DNA from: JAHKLT01 sp046197865
GTDB lineage: Archaea; Methanobacteriota; Methanobacteria; Methanobacteriales; Methanobacteriaceae
Length of the DNA: 64,000 nt
Assembly (NCBI RefSeq): GCF_046197865.1
Contig: NZ_CP166990.1
Coordinates: 1,364,001-1,428,000, forward strand
Direction: 5' to 3'
Shown here: positions 29,228 to 37,718 of the stretch, piece after piece
Position numbering within the stretch: position 1 is the first letter of the stretch
Layout of the letters: each line of letters opens with the position of its first letter
The notes under the pieces: model-generated
Seen by the model: the letters and a program-made list of their open reading frames with translations, nothing else
The model's database searches: none
What the model was told of the DNA's origin: nothing
Translations under genes and position numbers: made by a program

Positions 29228-30193
29228 TTATTGAACTTCAAAAGATTTTTTAAGTAAGTCAACATTAATGTAACCAGTGTTAAATACTTCACCAGTTCTT
29301 AAATCATTAATAATAACTTCTGCAGGTGCAAACATTCCTTTATCGATTTTATAGAAATCAAATTCTGCTTCTTTAAATACTTCAAAGAATGGTTTTCCAT
29401 ATCCATCTGCTGCAGATGAAGGTAATTTAGCAGCTAATCCTGCAATATCGTCCCCTTCTTCAGATTCTATATAATAATAAACTCTTCCACCAAAGAGTAC
29501 TGCATCATTAGTTTTACCCATAGCTTTTAATCCATCTGGATCAATTGGAGCTATTGGAGCTATTGCTGCTGCAAGTTTTACTTTAGTTACATCAAAATGA
29601 AGTGCTTCTAACATTTTATAAGTACCATTTTCAGCACATCTACCAGAAATTTGAATAGAACCAACTAAAGAAGAAGTAGGTGCAACAAGTAAGTATACAT
29701 TTTTAACATCAACTTTACATTCATCAGCAATGTATTGAGCTACTTCATCAGTAGGTAATACATCTGATTCTAAAGTGAGAATAGCTATATCAGCATCATC
29801 TTTATAATTAATTTCTTCATAAGTTTCTGCAGGTTTTAAAGATAAAGCTCTTGCAGGACCAGACCCTAATGCAAAGAAATCTCCAACAGACACTGACCAA
29901 CCAGCTTTTTGAGAACCTAATGTTGAAATAGCTGGAAAACTTGTTTTAGTTTTAACAGCAGGCAATGCGAAAGTTTCAGATAAATCTCCAGGAATAGAAA
30001 TACCTACTTCTGAGAGTCCACCAAGACAAACCTTAGTATATAATTCTCCTGCTTTAAAACTTCCATAAACATTTACACCACAGTCTAAAACTGTAGCTCC
30101 ATTATTTAATTTTTCTACACGAATATCGATTTCATCAGCTTTTTCTATCATTACATCTACAGTTTTTTTAGCTTCTAAATTGACACTAACCAT
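29228..30193 (-). CDS. mch: methenyltetrahydromethanopterin cyclohydrolase
   Basis: 321 residues, full length. Mch interconverts N5-formyl-H4MPT and N5,N10-methenyl-H4MPT, step three of CO2 reduction to methane. Recognisable blocks: VSVNLEAKKTVDVMIEKAD at the start, GLSEVGISIPGD (about 79-90), LGSGPARALSLKPAETYEEI (about 129-148) and IAPIAPIDPDGLKAMGKTNDA (about 231-251). It is transcribed alone from a TATA-like box at about 30253-30268, with a good AGGAGACT before the ATG. Firm evidence that the organism is a methanogen. Confidence 0.97.
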   Translation of the reverse strand: MVSVNLEAKKTVDVMIEKADEIDIRVEKLNNGATVLDCGVNVYGSFKAGELYTKVCLGGLSEVGISIPGDLSETFALPAVKTKTSFPAISTLGSQKAGWSVSVGDFFALGSGPARALSLKPAETYEEINYKDDADIAILTLESDVLPTDEVAQYIADECKVDVKNVYLLVAPTSSLVGSIQISGRCAENGTYKMLEALHFDVTKVKLAAAIAPIAPIDPDGLKAMGKTNDAVLFGGRVYYYIESEEGDDIAGLAAKLPSSAADGYGKPFFEVFKEAEFDFYKIDKGMFAPAEVIINDLRTGEVFNTGYINVDLLKKSFEVQ

Positions 30194-30252
30194 TATTTAG
30201 TCTCCTATATTTAAAATAAATTTACAAATAACATTAAGTAAACTATTATAAA

Positions 30253-30268
30253 ATTAGTATATATTTAG
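30253..30268 (-). promoter_or_regulatory. TATA-box candidate for mch
   Basis: Minus-strand CTAAATATATACTAAT, about 60-75 bp before the mch ATG, suits an archaeal TATA box with a leader of about 35 bases. The position is seen; activity is inferred. Confidence 0.4.
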
Positions 30269-30316
30269 AAATATTTAAAAGTTTATAAAATATCTTAATA
30301 GAAAAATTGTTTAAAA

Positions 30317-30709
30317 TTAAAATAAATTATTTATTCTATTTAAATCTGGCATTTCTTTTTTATTTTTATGGAATATTTCAACAAACCAAATTTTTCTCTC
30401 TGCTTCATCAAAAATAAAAACTATTCTAAAACCTGAATCTGCTCCTTTTTTAATTTTTTTACAACGAAAACGTTTAATTATAAAACAAGGAAAAATAACT
30501 TTAATATTAAGACCTGAAATAGGAAAATATCCTCTTTCAACAGTAAATCTAGAATTATTATCTTTAAAATTCTGATTCATTGTCATTTTAAGTCTTTCTA
30601 AATCATCTATTAAGGATGGACATTTATTTCGGTTAATAAAAAAATCATGTTCTTCTTTAAATTTAGGTAAAAGACTGAATTCTAATTCAAAAGAATCATC
30701 ATTCATCAT
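30317..30709 (-). CDS. RelE/ParE-fold toxin-like protein
   Basis: 130 residues. The C-terminal half (RFRCKKIKKGADSGFRIVFI, then FDEAERKIWFVEIFHKNKKEM) has the strand-strand pattern of RelE-superfamily toxins: basic segment, R-I-V-F core strand, charged turn, hydrophobic strand, then HKNKKE. The N-terminal half is helical and longer than minimal RelE. The gene begins inside the end of the Panacea-domain gene, overlapping it by 11 bp (ATGATGAATGA), as in toxin-antitoxin operons. I infer an mRNA-cleaving or ribosome-dependent toxin; no catalytic residues can be named safely. Confidence 0.65.
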   Translation of the reverse strand: MMNDDSFELEFSLLPKFKEEHDFFINRNKCPSLIDDLERLKMTMNQNFKDNNSRFTVERGYFPISGLNIKVIFPCFIIKRFRCKKIKKGADSGFRIVFIFDEAERKIWFVEIFHKNKKEMPDLNRINNLF

Positions 30710-31226
30710 ACTCCCTCACAGAGTATTCATCATCCCTATAAAATACAAATTCATAATCTATTTCTTCTTCATTATTTGTAACCTTCCAAGGCATATCTCC
30801 ATGAGAATAATTACTTATTTCAGTAGCATTCTTATCAGACAATTTATTAATAATATCATTAATAACATTTATTTCAGATGAATTTAGATTATTAGTGTTT
30901 GGTTCTTTTAATGAGTTATAAAAATATTTAGTATAATCTATAGCTTTGCCAGAATGTTCTTCAATCTTATTTTCATCAACTAAATCATTTCTTATTTCCT
31001 TAAAATGCTGTGGAATAGGCCCATTTTTTTTACGAATATATGTTTCACCTGTTAAAGATGTTTCATATAATTCATAGAAATTAAAGTCAGAAAAATATAA
31101 TAATTTATATAAAACTGTCCTACCTACATTATGTTTACACCCACATTTACTAATAATAAAATGTAAAACAGCTTTTAATTTTTCTTTATTCAACTTTATT
31201 TCCTCATTCATATCATTCATCTCCAC
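30699..31226 (-). CDS. Panacea-domain (DUF4065/SocA-like) antitoxin-like protein
   Basis: 175 residues. The core KLLYFSDFNFYELYETSLTG followed by TYIRKKNGPIPQHF (about residues 46-80) is the Panacea/DUF4065 signature, also found in the SocA antitoxin and in phage proteins. The C-terminal EISNYSHGDMPWK (about 137-149) is the conserved helix with His and Trp of the same domain. Panacea proteins neutralise many unrelated toxins encoded next to them; here the downstream overlapping gene is RelE-like. First gene of a two-gene operon with the antitoxin before the toxin. The true start may be the second ATG (MNEEIKL). Confidence 0.82.
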   Translation of the reverse strand: MEMNDMNEEIKLNKEKLKAVLHFIISKCGCKHNVGRTVLYKLLYFSDFNFYELYETSLTGETYIRKKNGPIPQHFKEIRNDLVDENKIEEHSGKAIDYTKYFYNSLKEPNTNNLNSSEINVINDIINKLSDKNATEISNYSHGDMPWKVTNNEEEIDYEFVFYRDDEYSVREYDE

Positions 31227-31407
31227 TTAATAGAATTTCAGTCATAGTTATATATTTATTATGTAACAATTAGTTAATAAAACCTTCTATAATGAATAAA
31301 AATGAAATTATTCAAAAAAATATTAGAACAAAAACACAAATGTGCATTCTCAAAAATTAAAAAAGTACTAAAATATATGAAAAATTGTTTAAAAAAAGAA
31401 AAAGAAA

Positions 31408-31430
31408 AAAAGATAAATTAATTATCTTTT
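31408..31430 (-). terminator. terminator of the thermosome gene
   Basis: Perfect 9-bp stem AAAAGATAA / TTATCTTTT with a 5-nt loop, 4 bp after the thermosome stop, followed on the minus strand by a T-rich run (31407 down to about 31390). Confidence 0.75.
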
Positions 31431-31434
31431 AAGA

Positions 31435-33063
31435 TTACATCATTGGAGGCATTCCGCCCATTGCAGAAGGATCCATTCCACCCATATCAGGTTCACCACG
31501 ACCGCTGGATGCGATTACATCATCGATTCTTAAAATCATTTCAGCAGCTTCACTAGCAGATTGAATAGCTTGTTTTTTGACACGTTTTGGTTCAATTACA
31601 CCAGCTTCTTTCATATCCATTACAGTTCCATCAAATACATTGAGGCCCATAACTGAGGATTTTTCATGTGCAGCTCTTAAATCTACTAAAGAATCAATAC
31701 TATCTAAACCAGCATTTTCAGCTAAAGTTTTAGGAACAACTTCTAAACTTTCTGCAAATGCATTTACAGCTAATTGTTCTCTTCCACTAATGGATTCAGC
31801 ATAATCTTTGAGTTTTTTAGCCATAGCTATTTCTGGAGCTCCTCCACCAGCAACGACTTTACCATCTTCAATAGTTGCAGCAATTACACCAATAGCATCA
31901 TCAATAGCTCTTTCGATTTCATCTACAACATGTTTGGTACTTCCTCTTAAGAATAAGGTAACAGCTTTTGCAGCTTTACATTCTTCTACGAAGATCATTT
32001 CTTCACCAGAAATCTTTTTCTCTTCTACAATACCTGCTTCACCTAAATCTTCAGGAGTTAAATCATCAAAATTAGAAATAACAGTAGCACCAGTAGCTTT
32101 AGATAATTTTTCAATATCTGATTTTTTAACTCTTCTTACAGCTAAAATTCCTGCTTTAGCTAAGAAGTGTTGTGCCAAATCATCAATACCTTTTTGTGCA
32201 AATAATACATTAGCACCAGAATCAACGATTTTATTGATCATATCTTTAACCATGTTTTCTTCTTGTTCAATGAAAGCTTGCATTTGAGCAGGATCAGTGA
32301 TTCTGATTTCTGCATCAACTTCAGTTTCTTTTACTTCAAGAGGAGCATTTAATAAAGCTATTTTAGCGTTTTCTATTTTACCAGGCATACCTGCGTGTAC
32401 TCTTTCTTTGTCTACAATAACACCTTCGACTAATTTTGAGTCTTCGACAACAGTACCTTCTTTTTTCTCGATTTTGATTTGTTCGCTATCAACAACACCG
32501 TCTTCTTCAACTTGTTTAACAGCGTCAACAACTAAATTAGCTAATGGTTCACGAGCTTTTTCAGTTCCTTTACCAGTCATTGCAGTCATAGCTACATTGA
32601 TTAACATTTCTCTTGAGACATCATCAATAGAAATTTCATTTAAAATTTCTTGAGCTTTTTCTGCTGCTTTTCTGTAACCCATAGCTATGATAGTAGGATG
32701 AATATCAGAATCTAATAATGATTCGGATTTTTTAAGTAATTCACCAGCAATAATAACTGCAGTTGTAGTTCCGTCTCCAACTTCGTCTTCTTGGGTTTTA
32801 GCTACTTCAACTAACATTTTAGCTGCAGGATGTTCAATATCCATTTCTTTTAAAATAGTAACTCCATCGTTTGTTACAACAATATCTCCAAGACCATCTA
32901 CTAACATTTTGTCCATTCCTTTTGGACCTAAAGTTGTTCTTACTGTTTCTGCAAGTACTTTACCAGCTAATATATTAGTTCTTTGAGCATCTCTGCCAAG
33001 AATTCTATTAGTACCTTCTGGTAAAACAAAAATTGGTTGTCCACCTTGTGCCATAATAATCAC
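31435..33063 (-). CDS. thermosome subunit (group II chaperonin)
   Basis: 542 residues. N-terminal QGGQPIFVLPEGTNRILGRDAQ, ATP-binding TTLGPKGMDKML (about 42-53) and GDGTTTAVIIAGELL (about 97-111), apical domain in the middle third, VVAGGGAPEIAMA near 408-420, and the Gly-Met tail GGMDPSAMGGMPPMM. It forms a double-ring cytoplasmic folding chamber. A TATA-like box lies about 140 bp upstream and a strong hairpin terminator follows. Only one thermosome gene is in the window, so other subunits may lie elsewhere. Confidence 0.97.
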   Translation of the reverse strand: MIIMAQGGQPIFVLPEGTNRILGRDAQRTNILAGKVLAETVRTTLGPKGMDKMLVDGLGDIVVTNDGVTILKEMDIEHPAAKMLVEVAKTQEDEVGDGTTTAVIIAGELLKKSESLLDSDIHPTIIAMGYRKAAEKAQEILNEISIDDVSREMLINVAMTAMTGKGTEKAREPLANLVVDAVKQVEEDGVVDSEQIKIEKKEGTVVEDSKLVEGVIVDKERVHAGMPGKIENAKIALLNAPLEVKETEVDAEIRITDPAQMQAFIEQEENMVKDMINKIVDSGANVLFAQKGIDDLAQHFLAKAGILAVRRVKKSDIEKLSKATGATVISNFDDLTPEDLGEAGIVEEKKISGEEMIFVEECKAAKAVTLFLRGSTKHVVDEIERAIDDAIGVIAATIEDGKVVAGGGAPEIAMAKKLKDYAESISGREQLAVNAFAESLEVVPKTLAENAGLDSIDSLVDLRAAHEKSSVMGLNVFDGTVMDMKEAGVIEPKRVKKQAIQSASEAAEMILRIDDVIASSGRGEPDMGGMDPSAMGGMPPMM

Positions 33064-33203
33064 CTTATATTTTTTTAAATAAATAATTAAATTTTATAAG
33101 AATATTACAAATTAATACCATTAAAACAAACATTTACAAATTTTTAAAAATTAAAAATAACATTTAAATTAATGTAATATTCTAATATAAACTGGGTTTG
33201 ATG

Positions 33204-33220
33204 TTATATAAATACTTTGT
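33204..33220 (-). promoter_or_regulatory. TATA/BRE candidate for the thermosome gene
   Basis: Minus-strand ACAAAGTATTTATATAA: a purine-rich BRE-like part followed by TTTATATAA. It would give a leader of roughly 110-120 bases, longer than for neighbours. Start site inferred. Confidence 0.45.
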
Positions 33221-33247
33221 GGTTAAACTTGAAAAATAGCTATTTTA

Positions 33248-33475
33248 TTATTTTTCATACTTCTTATTTATCTCATTAAAAGCATTTAATAGCTCATATT
33301 TCAAAGAATCATCAGATAATTTATTAATTAAATCATGAATTTTACCATCTTTAGCATAAGCCATTCTTGATTGTTTATATTGATATAAATTATAAATAAC
33401 CTGAGTTTTTTCTTTTAATTTCTCATATTCAGCTAATTCATCAAGAATTTGATTATATAAAATTTCATCTGACAT
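33248..33475 (-). CDS. short helical hypothetical protein
   Basis: 75 residues, charged and almost entirely helix-forming (ILDELAEYEKLKEKTQVIYNL then DLINKLSDDSLKYELLNAF). No motif recognised. Coding use and length look genuine, and it is transcribed toward the thermosome gene but separated from it by a promoter-like box. The divergent ALP starts 161 bp away. Confidence 0.5.
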   Translation of the reverse strand: MSDEILYNQILDELAEYEKLKEKTQVIYNLYQYKQSRMAYAKDGKIHDLINKLSDDSLKYELLNAFNEINKKYEK

Positions 33476-33636
33476 ATCTACCTAACCCAGTCTTATAGTA
33501 TATTATGTAATTGATAGTTATTAATTTTTATTATGAATTTTTTAATAATTTTAATAATAAAATATAATTATTATAAATATTAAAAAAGTAATTATATTTT
33601 TCAAAATATGTTTTATAAGATAGGAAGTTGATATAA

Positions 33637-36123
33637 GTGAAAATAACAAAAATAATATTATTTGTTTTAATATTAATTTTTTCAATGGGTTTTATATCTG
33701 CAGAAAACATTGATGATTCATCATTTGATGAACAAATAAATGTTTTAAGTAATGTTGTTGATTTTAGCTCACTAGAAAAAGAAATATATGATAATGGTAA
33801 TGATGATTTTGAATTAGATTTAGAAGGAAAAAAAGTATCATATAACTTTACTAATGATGTTTATTTAAAAAATGGAATAGTGATTAATAAAACAGTTACT
33901 ATTAAAAATGGAATAATTGATGCAAACAATAATCCTGTTAGAATATTTAATGTAACTAATACTGGAACACTATTACTTGAAAATATTACACTACAAAATA
34001 CAAAATTATTATATACATATTATGGAGGAGTAATACATAATACTGGAAACGTTACAATAAAAGATTCTACTTTAAATAATAATGCTGCAGATTATGGAGC
34101 AGTAATATATAATAATGGAACTAAATTTACAATAATCAACTCTACATTTACATCTAATCATGCAATAAATGCTGGTATTATTTATAATATAGCAAATGAT
34201 CTTATAATTATTAATTCAACATTTAATAACAATAGAGCACATGTTGGAGGAGCTATTTATACTGCTGGGCAAAATGTAATTATATCTAATTCTCTGTTTA
34301 TAAACAATAAAGCTACAGAATATGGAGGAGCTATTTATACTAATAATCGTTACAGTGATTTAAATATTATAAATTCAATTTTTTATAATAATCTTGCAAA
34401 TACTAATGGAGATACTGTATATGCTCATTATGGTAGTTTGAATTTATCTGGTAATTTTTGGTCAAGTAATAATCCAGATTTTACTCAAATAATATCTAAA
34501 GAAGGAAATATAATATTAAATAATTACATTACAATAAATTTAATTATAGATAATGAAAATTATACTTCTTATGTTGGAGAACTTTTAAATTATCATGTGC
34601 ATATTGGTTTAAATGATAATAGTGCTCTGAATATAAATTTATTACATGAATTATTAGTTAATATTAATAATGAACAATTTATAGCTCAAGATAATATTGA
34701 AAAAAACTCAAGAAACATTACAACATATAACTATGGTAATTACTCTATCAAATTATATTATTTTGATAAATTGATAGATAATGTTAATTATAATGTTAAA
34801 GCTCATAATGACATAACTACTATTATTCTTAAAAATTCTACAAGTACTTTATTAGAAGAAAGTAAAATCATTGCTAATGTAGGTGGCCTAATTAATGATG
34901 AAGGCATTGTTTTAAATTTATATATTAATAATAAATACTATGGAAATAATAAAACCGATAAAGATGGCAATTTTATATTTTATATTCCTCCTTTAACATA
35001 TGATCCAGGTAATTATTTAATACAATTAAGATTTAATGGTACAAATAGCTATAATGAGAAAAATTCAAATAATGCGAATTTAGAAATATTTGAGAAAAAT
35101 GTTAAATTAATTTCTGATAATATTACAATGATTTATAGAAATGGTACTCGTTATGAGGCTATTTTAACAGATTATTTAAATAATCCGATTGAAGGAGAAA
35201 TTATATTCATTACAGTTAATGGTGTAACTTACAATAGAACTACAGATAAAAATGGTTCAGTGACTTTAGCTATTAATTTAGCTCCTAATACATATAATAT
35301 TACTACATTTTATTTAGGATCTGATAAATTAGATAATATTAGTATAACTACATCTTTATTCATTAATCCTACAATTATCGTAAGTAATCTTGAAAAATTC
35401 TATCTTAATGGATCTCAATATGAAGCAAAATTAATTGATAAAAATGGTAAAATCCTATCTAATAAAAATATTACATTTAATATTAATGGAGTATTTTATA
35501 CAAGAACAACTAATGAATATGGAATAGCTACATTGAATATTAATTTGGCTCCTAATACTTATATAATAACTGCAGAATATGATGATTTAAAAGTAAGTAG
35601 TATCATACTTGTTAAACCAACATTAATTGCAAATAATCTTACAAAAATCTTTGGAACTCCAGATACATATGATATAAAAGTATTAGATAGTAAAGGTCAA
35701 CTATTAAAAGGAGTAAATGTAACAATAAACATAAATGGAGTATTTTATACAAGAACAACTAATGAATATGGAATAGCTACATTAAATATTAATTTAGCTC
35801 CTAATACTTATATAATAACTGCAGAATATGATGATTTAAAAGTAAGTAGTATCATACTTGTTAAACCAACATTAATTGCAAATAATCTTACAAAAATCTT
35901 TGGAACTCCAGATACATATGATATAAAAGTATTAGATAGTAAAGGTCAACTATTAAAAGGAGTAAATGTAACAATAAACATAAATGGAGTATTTTATAAT
36001 AGAACTACTAATTCTGAAGGTATTGCAAAATTAAATATTAATTTAGCTCCAAATTCATATATAGCTACTGCAACTTATAATGGACATAGCACAAGTAATG
36101 TAATAACAGTAAAAGGAATTTAA
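33637..36123 (+). CDS. adhesin-like protein: beta-helix plus Ig-like repeats, GTG start
   Basis: 828 residues. Start is GTG (33637) after AGGAAG; the signal peptide ends near FISAEN (about 22). Residues 60-290 show beta-helix repeats (GGAIYT, NNKATEYGGAIYT), residues 300-480 Ig-like segments, and the last ~345 residues are four ~85-residue modules. Modules two and three share a nearly identical 249-bp block, so the gene recently gained a module. No membrane anchor. Likely secreted surface protein of the ALP class; ligand unknown. The cyclase ORF follows in the same frame after the TAA stop. Confidence 0.87.
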   Translation: MKITKIILFVLILIFSMGFISAENIDDSSFDEQINVLSNVVDFSSLEKEIYDNGNDDFELDLEGKKVSYNFTNDVYLKNGIVINKTVTIKNGIIDANNNPVRIFNVTNTGTLLLENITLQNTKLLYTYYGGVIHNTGNVTIKDSTLNNNAADYGAVIYNNGTKFTIINSTFTSNHAINAGIIYNIANDLIIINSTFNNNRAHVGGAIYTAGQNVIISNSLFINNKATEYGGAIYTNNRYSDLNIINSIFYNNLANTNGDTVYAHYGSLNLSGNFWSSNNPDFTQIISKEGNIILNNYITINLIIDNENYTSYVGELLNYHVHIGLNDNSALNINLLHELLVNINNEQFIAQDNIEKNSRNITTYNYGNYSIKLYYFDKLIDNVNYNVKAHNDITTIILKNSTSTLLEESKIIANVGGLINDEGIVLNLYINNKYYGNNKTDKDGNFIFYIPPLTYDPGNYLIQLRFNGTNSYNEKNSNNANLEIFEKNVKLISDNITMIYRNGTRYEAILTDYLNNPIEGEIIFITVNGVTYNRTTDKNGSVTLAINLAPNTYNITTFYLGSDKLDNISITTSLFINPTIIVSNLEKFYLNGSQYEAKLIDKNGKILSNKNITFNINGVFYTRTTNEYGIATLNINLAPNTYIITAEYDDLKVSSIILVKPTLIANNLTKIFGTPDTYDIKVLDSKGQLLKGVNVTININGVFYTRTTNEYGIATLNINLAPNTYIITAEYDDLKVSSIILVKPTLIANNLTKIFGTPDTYDIKVLDSKGQLLKGVNVTININGVFYNRTTNSEGIAKLNINLAPNSYIATATYNGHSTSNVITVKGI
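35485..35998 (+). repeat. 249-bp tandem duplication inside the ALP gene
   Basis: Two copies at 35485-35733 and 35734-35982, plus about 15 bases of a third. Comparing them by eye I find two differences, both A/G and both silent leucine changes (ttg/tta). The unit equals 83 codons, one surface module, so reading frame is preserved. Confidence 0.85.
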
Positions 36124-36162
36124 TATTCCATTTTTTCTTTTTTAAATATACAAGGTGATATT

Positions 36163-36771
36163 ATTAGATATATAGATTTAACACAAAAACTTGATAATAA
36201 TCTAAATGTTTTCCCAGGTGATCCTGAATTTAAAATAGCTAATTTTAAATTACCAGATAATGATAAATCATACATTAATAATATTTCTGGAGGATTACAT
36301 AGTGGAACACATATTGATGCACCATTACATTATATTAAAAATGGAAAAATGGTTTCTGCTTTAAAATTAGATAATTTAATTGGTAAATCATCAATTTTAG
36401 AATGTTCTTCTAATGAAAAAGAAATTCATATTGAAAAAGTAAAAAATCCACTAGAAAAAATAGTTATAATAAAGACATCTTGGTGTGATAATTTTAATAG
36501 TGATGAGTATTTTACCAATAATCCTTACTTGTCTTATGAATTTACTGAAAGTTTACTTGAAAAAAATATTCAAGGAATTGCTATAGATACACCATCTGTT
36601 GATAAATATGGAAAAAGTGAAATTCATGAACTTTTACTAGAAAATAATATATGGATTGTTGAAAATTTAACAAATACTGAAAAACTAGTAAAAAAAGAAT
36701 ATAATAGCTATTTTATTCCAATGAAAATAGCTAGTGAAGCATCATTTATAAGAGCTTTTGTTGAAAAATAA
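36163..36771 (+). CDS. cyclase-family (kynurenine formamidase-like) metal hydrolase, non-ATG start
   Basis: About 202 residues if begun at ATT 36163. The first in-frame ATG (36349) would cut off the metal site HSGTHIDAPLH (36301-36333), so the real start lies upstream. RYIDLTQKLDNNLNVFPGDPE, the usual N-terminus of the family, begins at 36166. An AAGGTGAT ribosome site at 36152-36159 is followed by ATT ATT AGA, with no ATG, GTG or TTG in frame. Family members hydrolyse amides or cyclic esters with a metal (arylformamidase type); the substrate in methanogens is unknown. The frame is also open back to the ALP stop at 36121-36123. Confidence 0.72.
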   Translation: MRYIDLTQKLDNNLNVFPGDPEFKIANFKLPDNDKSYINNISGGLHSGTHIDAPLHYIKNGKMVSALKLDNLIGKSSILECSSNEKEIHIEKVKNPLEKIVIIKTSWCDNFNSDEYFTNNPYLSYEFTESLLEKNIQGIAIDTPSVDKYGKSEIHELLLENNIWIVENLTNTEKLVKKEYNSYFIPMKIASEASFIRAFVEK

Positions 36772-36773
36772 AA

Positions 36774-37148
36774 TTAAACAGTAGCTAATTCTGTTTCCAT
36801 AACTGGAGCATTAATATCATTTGTAGTAGACTTATCTAATGATTTTAATAATTTTTTATTATTCATTGAAACATCCACAGATAGATTAAGGCAGATTAAT
36901 TTTTCAAAAACAGCAATTTTAATAGAAATATTTTTAATATTATTAAAATAGTCATTTGAAACATTAAATACTTTTGATGCATTTAAAATTTCTAATGCAC
37001 ACACCATACCATCTATATCAAAATCTAAAATTATATTACTTTCTAATTCAATAGATTCATCATAATTATAATTTTTTACTTTATTAATAAATAAAGCATC
37101 AGTATCAACATCATAACGATATTCTATATTATAATTTTTATCTTTCAT
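36774..37148 (-). CDS. DUF2283-like protein, antitoxin candidate
   Basis: 124 residues. YRYDVDTDALFINKV then ESNIILDFDIDGMVCALEILNAS (two stretches, about 11-25 and 39-60) match the DUF2283 pattern of a D-x-D-A-L-Y-I strand followed by D-x-D-G-x-x-x-x-E-I-L-N-A-S. DUF2283 genes usually sit beside DUF4258-type toxins. A C-terminal extension of ~60 residues is not typical. The gene starts within the last 11 bp of the upstream gene (37138-37148), and is convergent with the cyclase 3 bp away. Confidence 0.65.
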   Translation of the reverse strand: MKDKNYNIEYRYDVDTDALFINKVKNYNYDESIELESNIILDFDIDGMVCALEILNASKVFNVSNDYFNNIKNISIKIAVFEKLICLNLSVDVSMNNKKLLKSLDKSTTNDINAPVMETELATV

Positions 37149-37497
37149 AAGTTCTCACCCTTTTTTCTATAGGAGATAAATAACTTGTAATTAATTTAAT
37201 GTCTTTATTATCATTTATTGATATAACAATACATACATCTTTTGATTTTTTAATAGGATGCTTATAAAAAATTTTAAAAGTATTGTAATTACTTTTCAAT
37301 ATCCCCACGTTTTCCTCGTTACTAAATAAAAGTTCATATATTAAATTAATATCATTGAATCTTTTATTAATAGAATCTACAATATGTTTGGTATTCCTAA
37401 CCGTATTTTCTTCAATTAAATTTGGGTTCAAATCATTGATTATCTCAACAACTTCAAAAATAGAATAATTTTTGATAATAATACACCTACCTATCAT
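37138..37497 (-). CDS. DUF4258-like toxin candidate paired with the DUF2283 gene
   Basis: 119 residues. TKHIVDSINKRFNDINLIYEL, then strands FKIFYKH, DVCIVISIND and IKLITSYLSP, suggest the small alpha-beta fold of DUF4258/RelE-like toxins; the match is by pattern only. The start is uncertain: the ATG at 37497 has no ribosome site, while AGGTAGGTG lies inside the first five codons and is followed by ATT codons, not ATG. The gene overlaps the DUF2283 gene by 11 bp. Order is toxin-like first, the reverse of the Panacea pair. Confidence 0.45.
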   Translation of the reverse strand: MIGRCIIIKNYSIFEVVEIINDLNPNLIEENTVRNTKHIVDSINKRFNDINLIYELLFSNEENVGILKSNYNTFKIFYKHPIKKSKDVCIVISINDNKDIKLITSYLSPIEKRVRTYER

Positions 37498-37718
37498 TAC
37501 AACTTAATTAAAACATATTTGAATAGTATATGAAATTGCCAATGATATTATTTTTAAATATATTAAGATAGATAAGTTATAAAAAATTAACTGTTTAATC
37601 ATATAAAAATTTATATCAAAGTAAAAAATTAAAATGGAATAGACAAATTGAATTCAATGCAAATAGAGAATAATTAGAATGCTATTAAAAAATTAGGAAT
37701 AAATTAAAAATAAAATAA

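Noticed and set aside
31577..32653. Several plus-strand ORFs opposite the thermosome gene (31577-31804, 31808-32287, 32297-32653)
   Set aside because: Serine- and isoleucine-rich shadows of a strongly conserved gene; no ribosome sites and no recognisable domains.
36349..36771. Cyclase as a 140-residue protein from the first ATG
   Set aside because: It would lack the metal-binding HSGTHIDAPLH segment and the family N-terminus, which are both in frame upstream.
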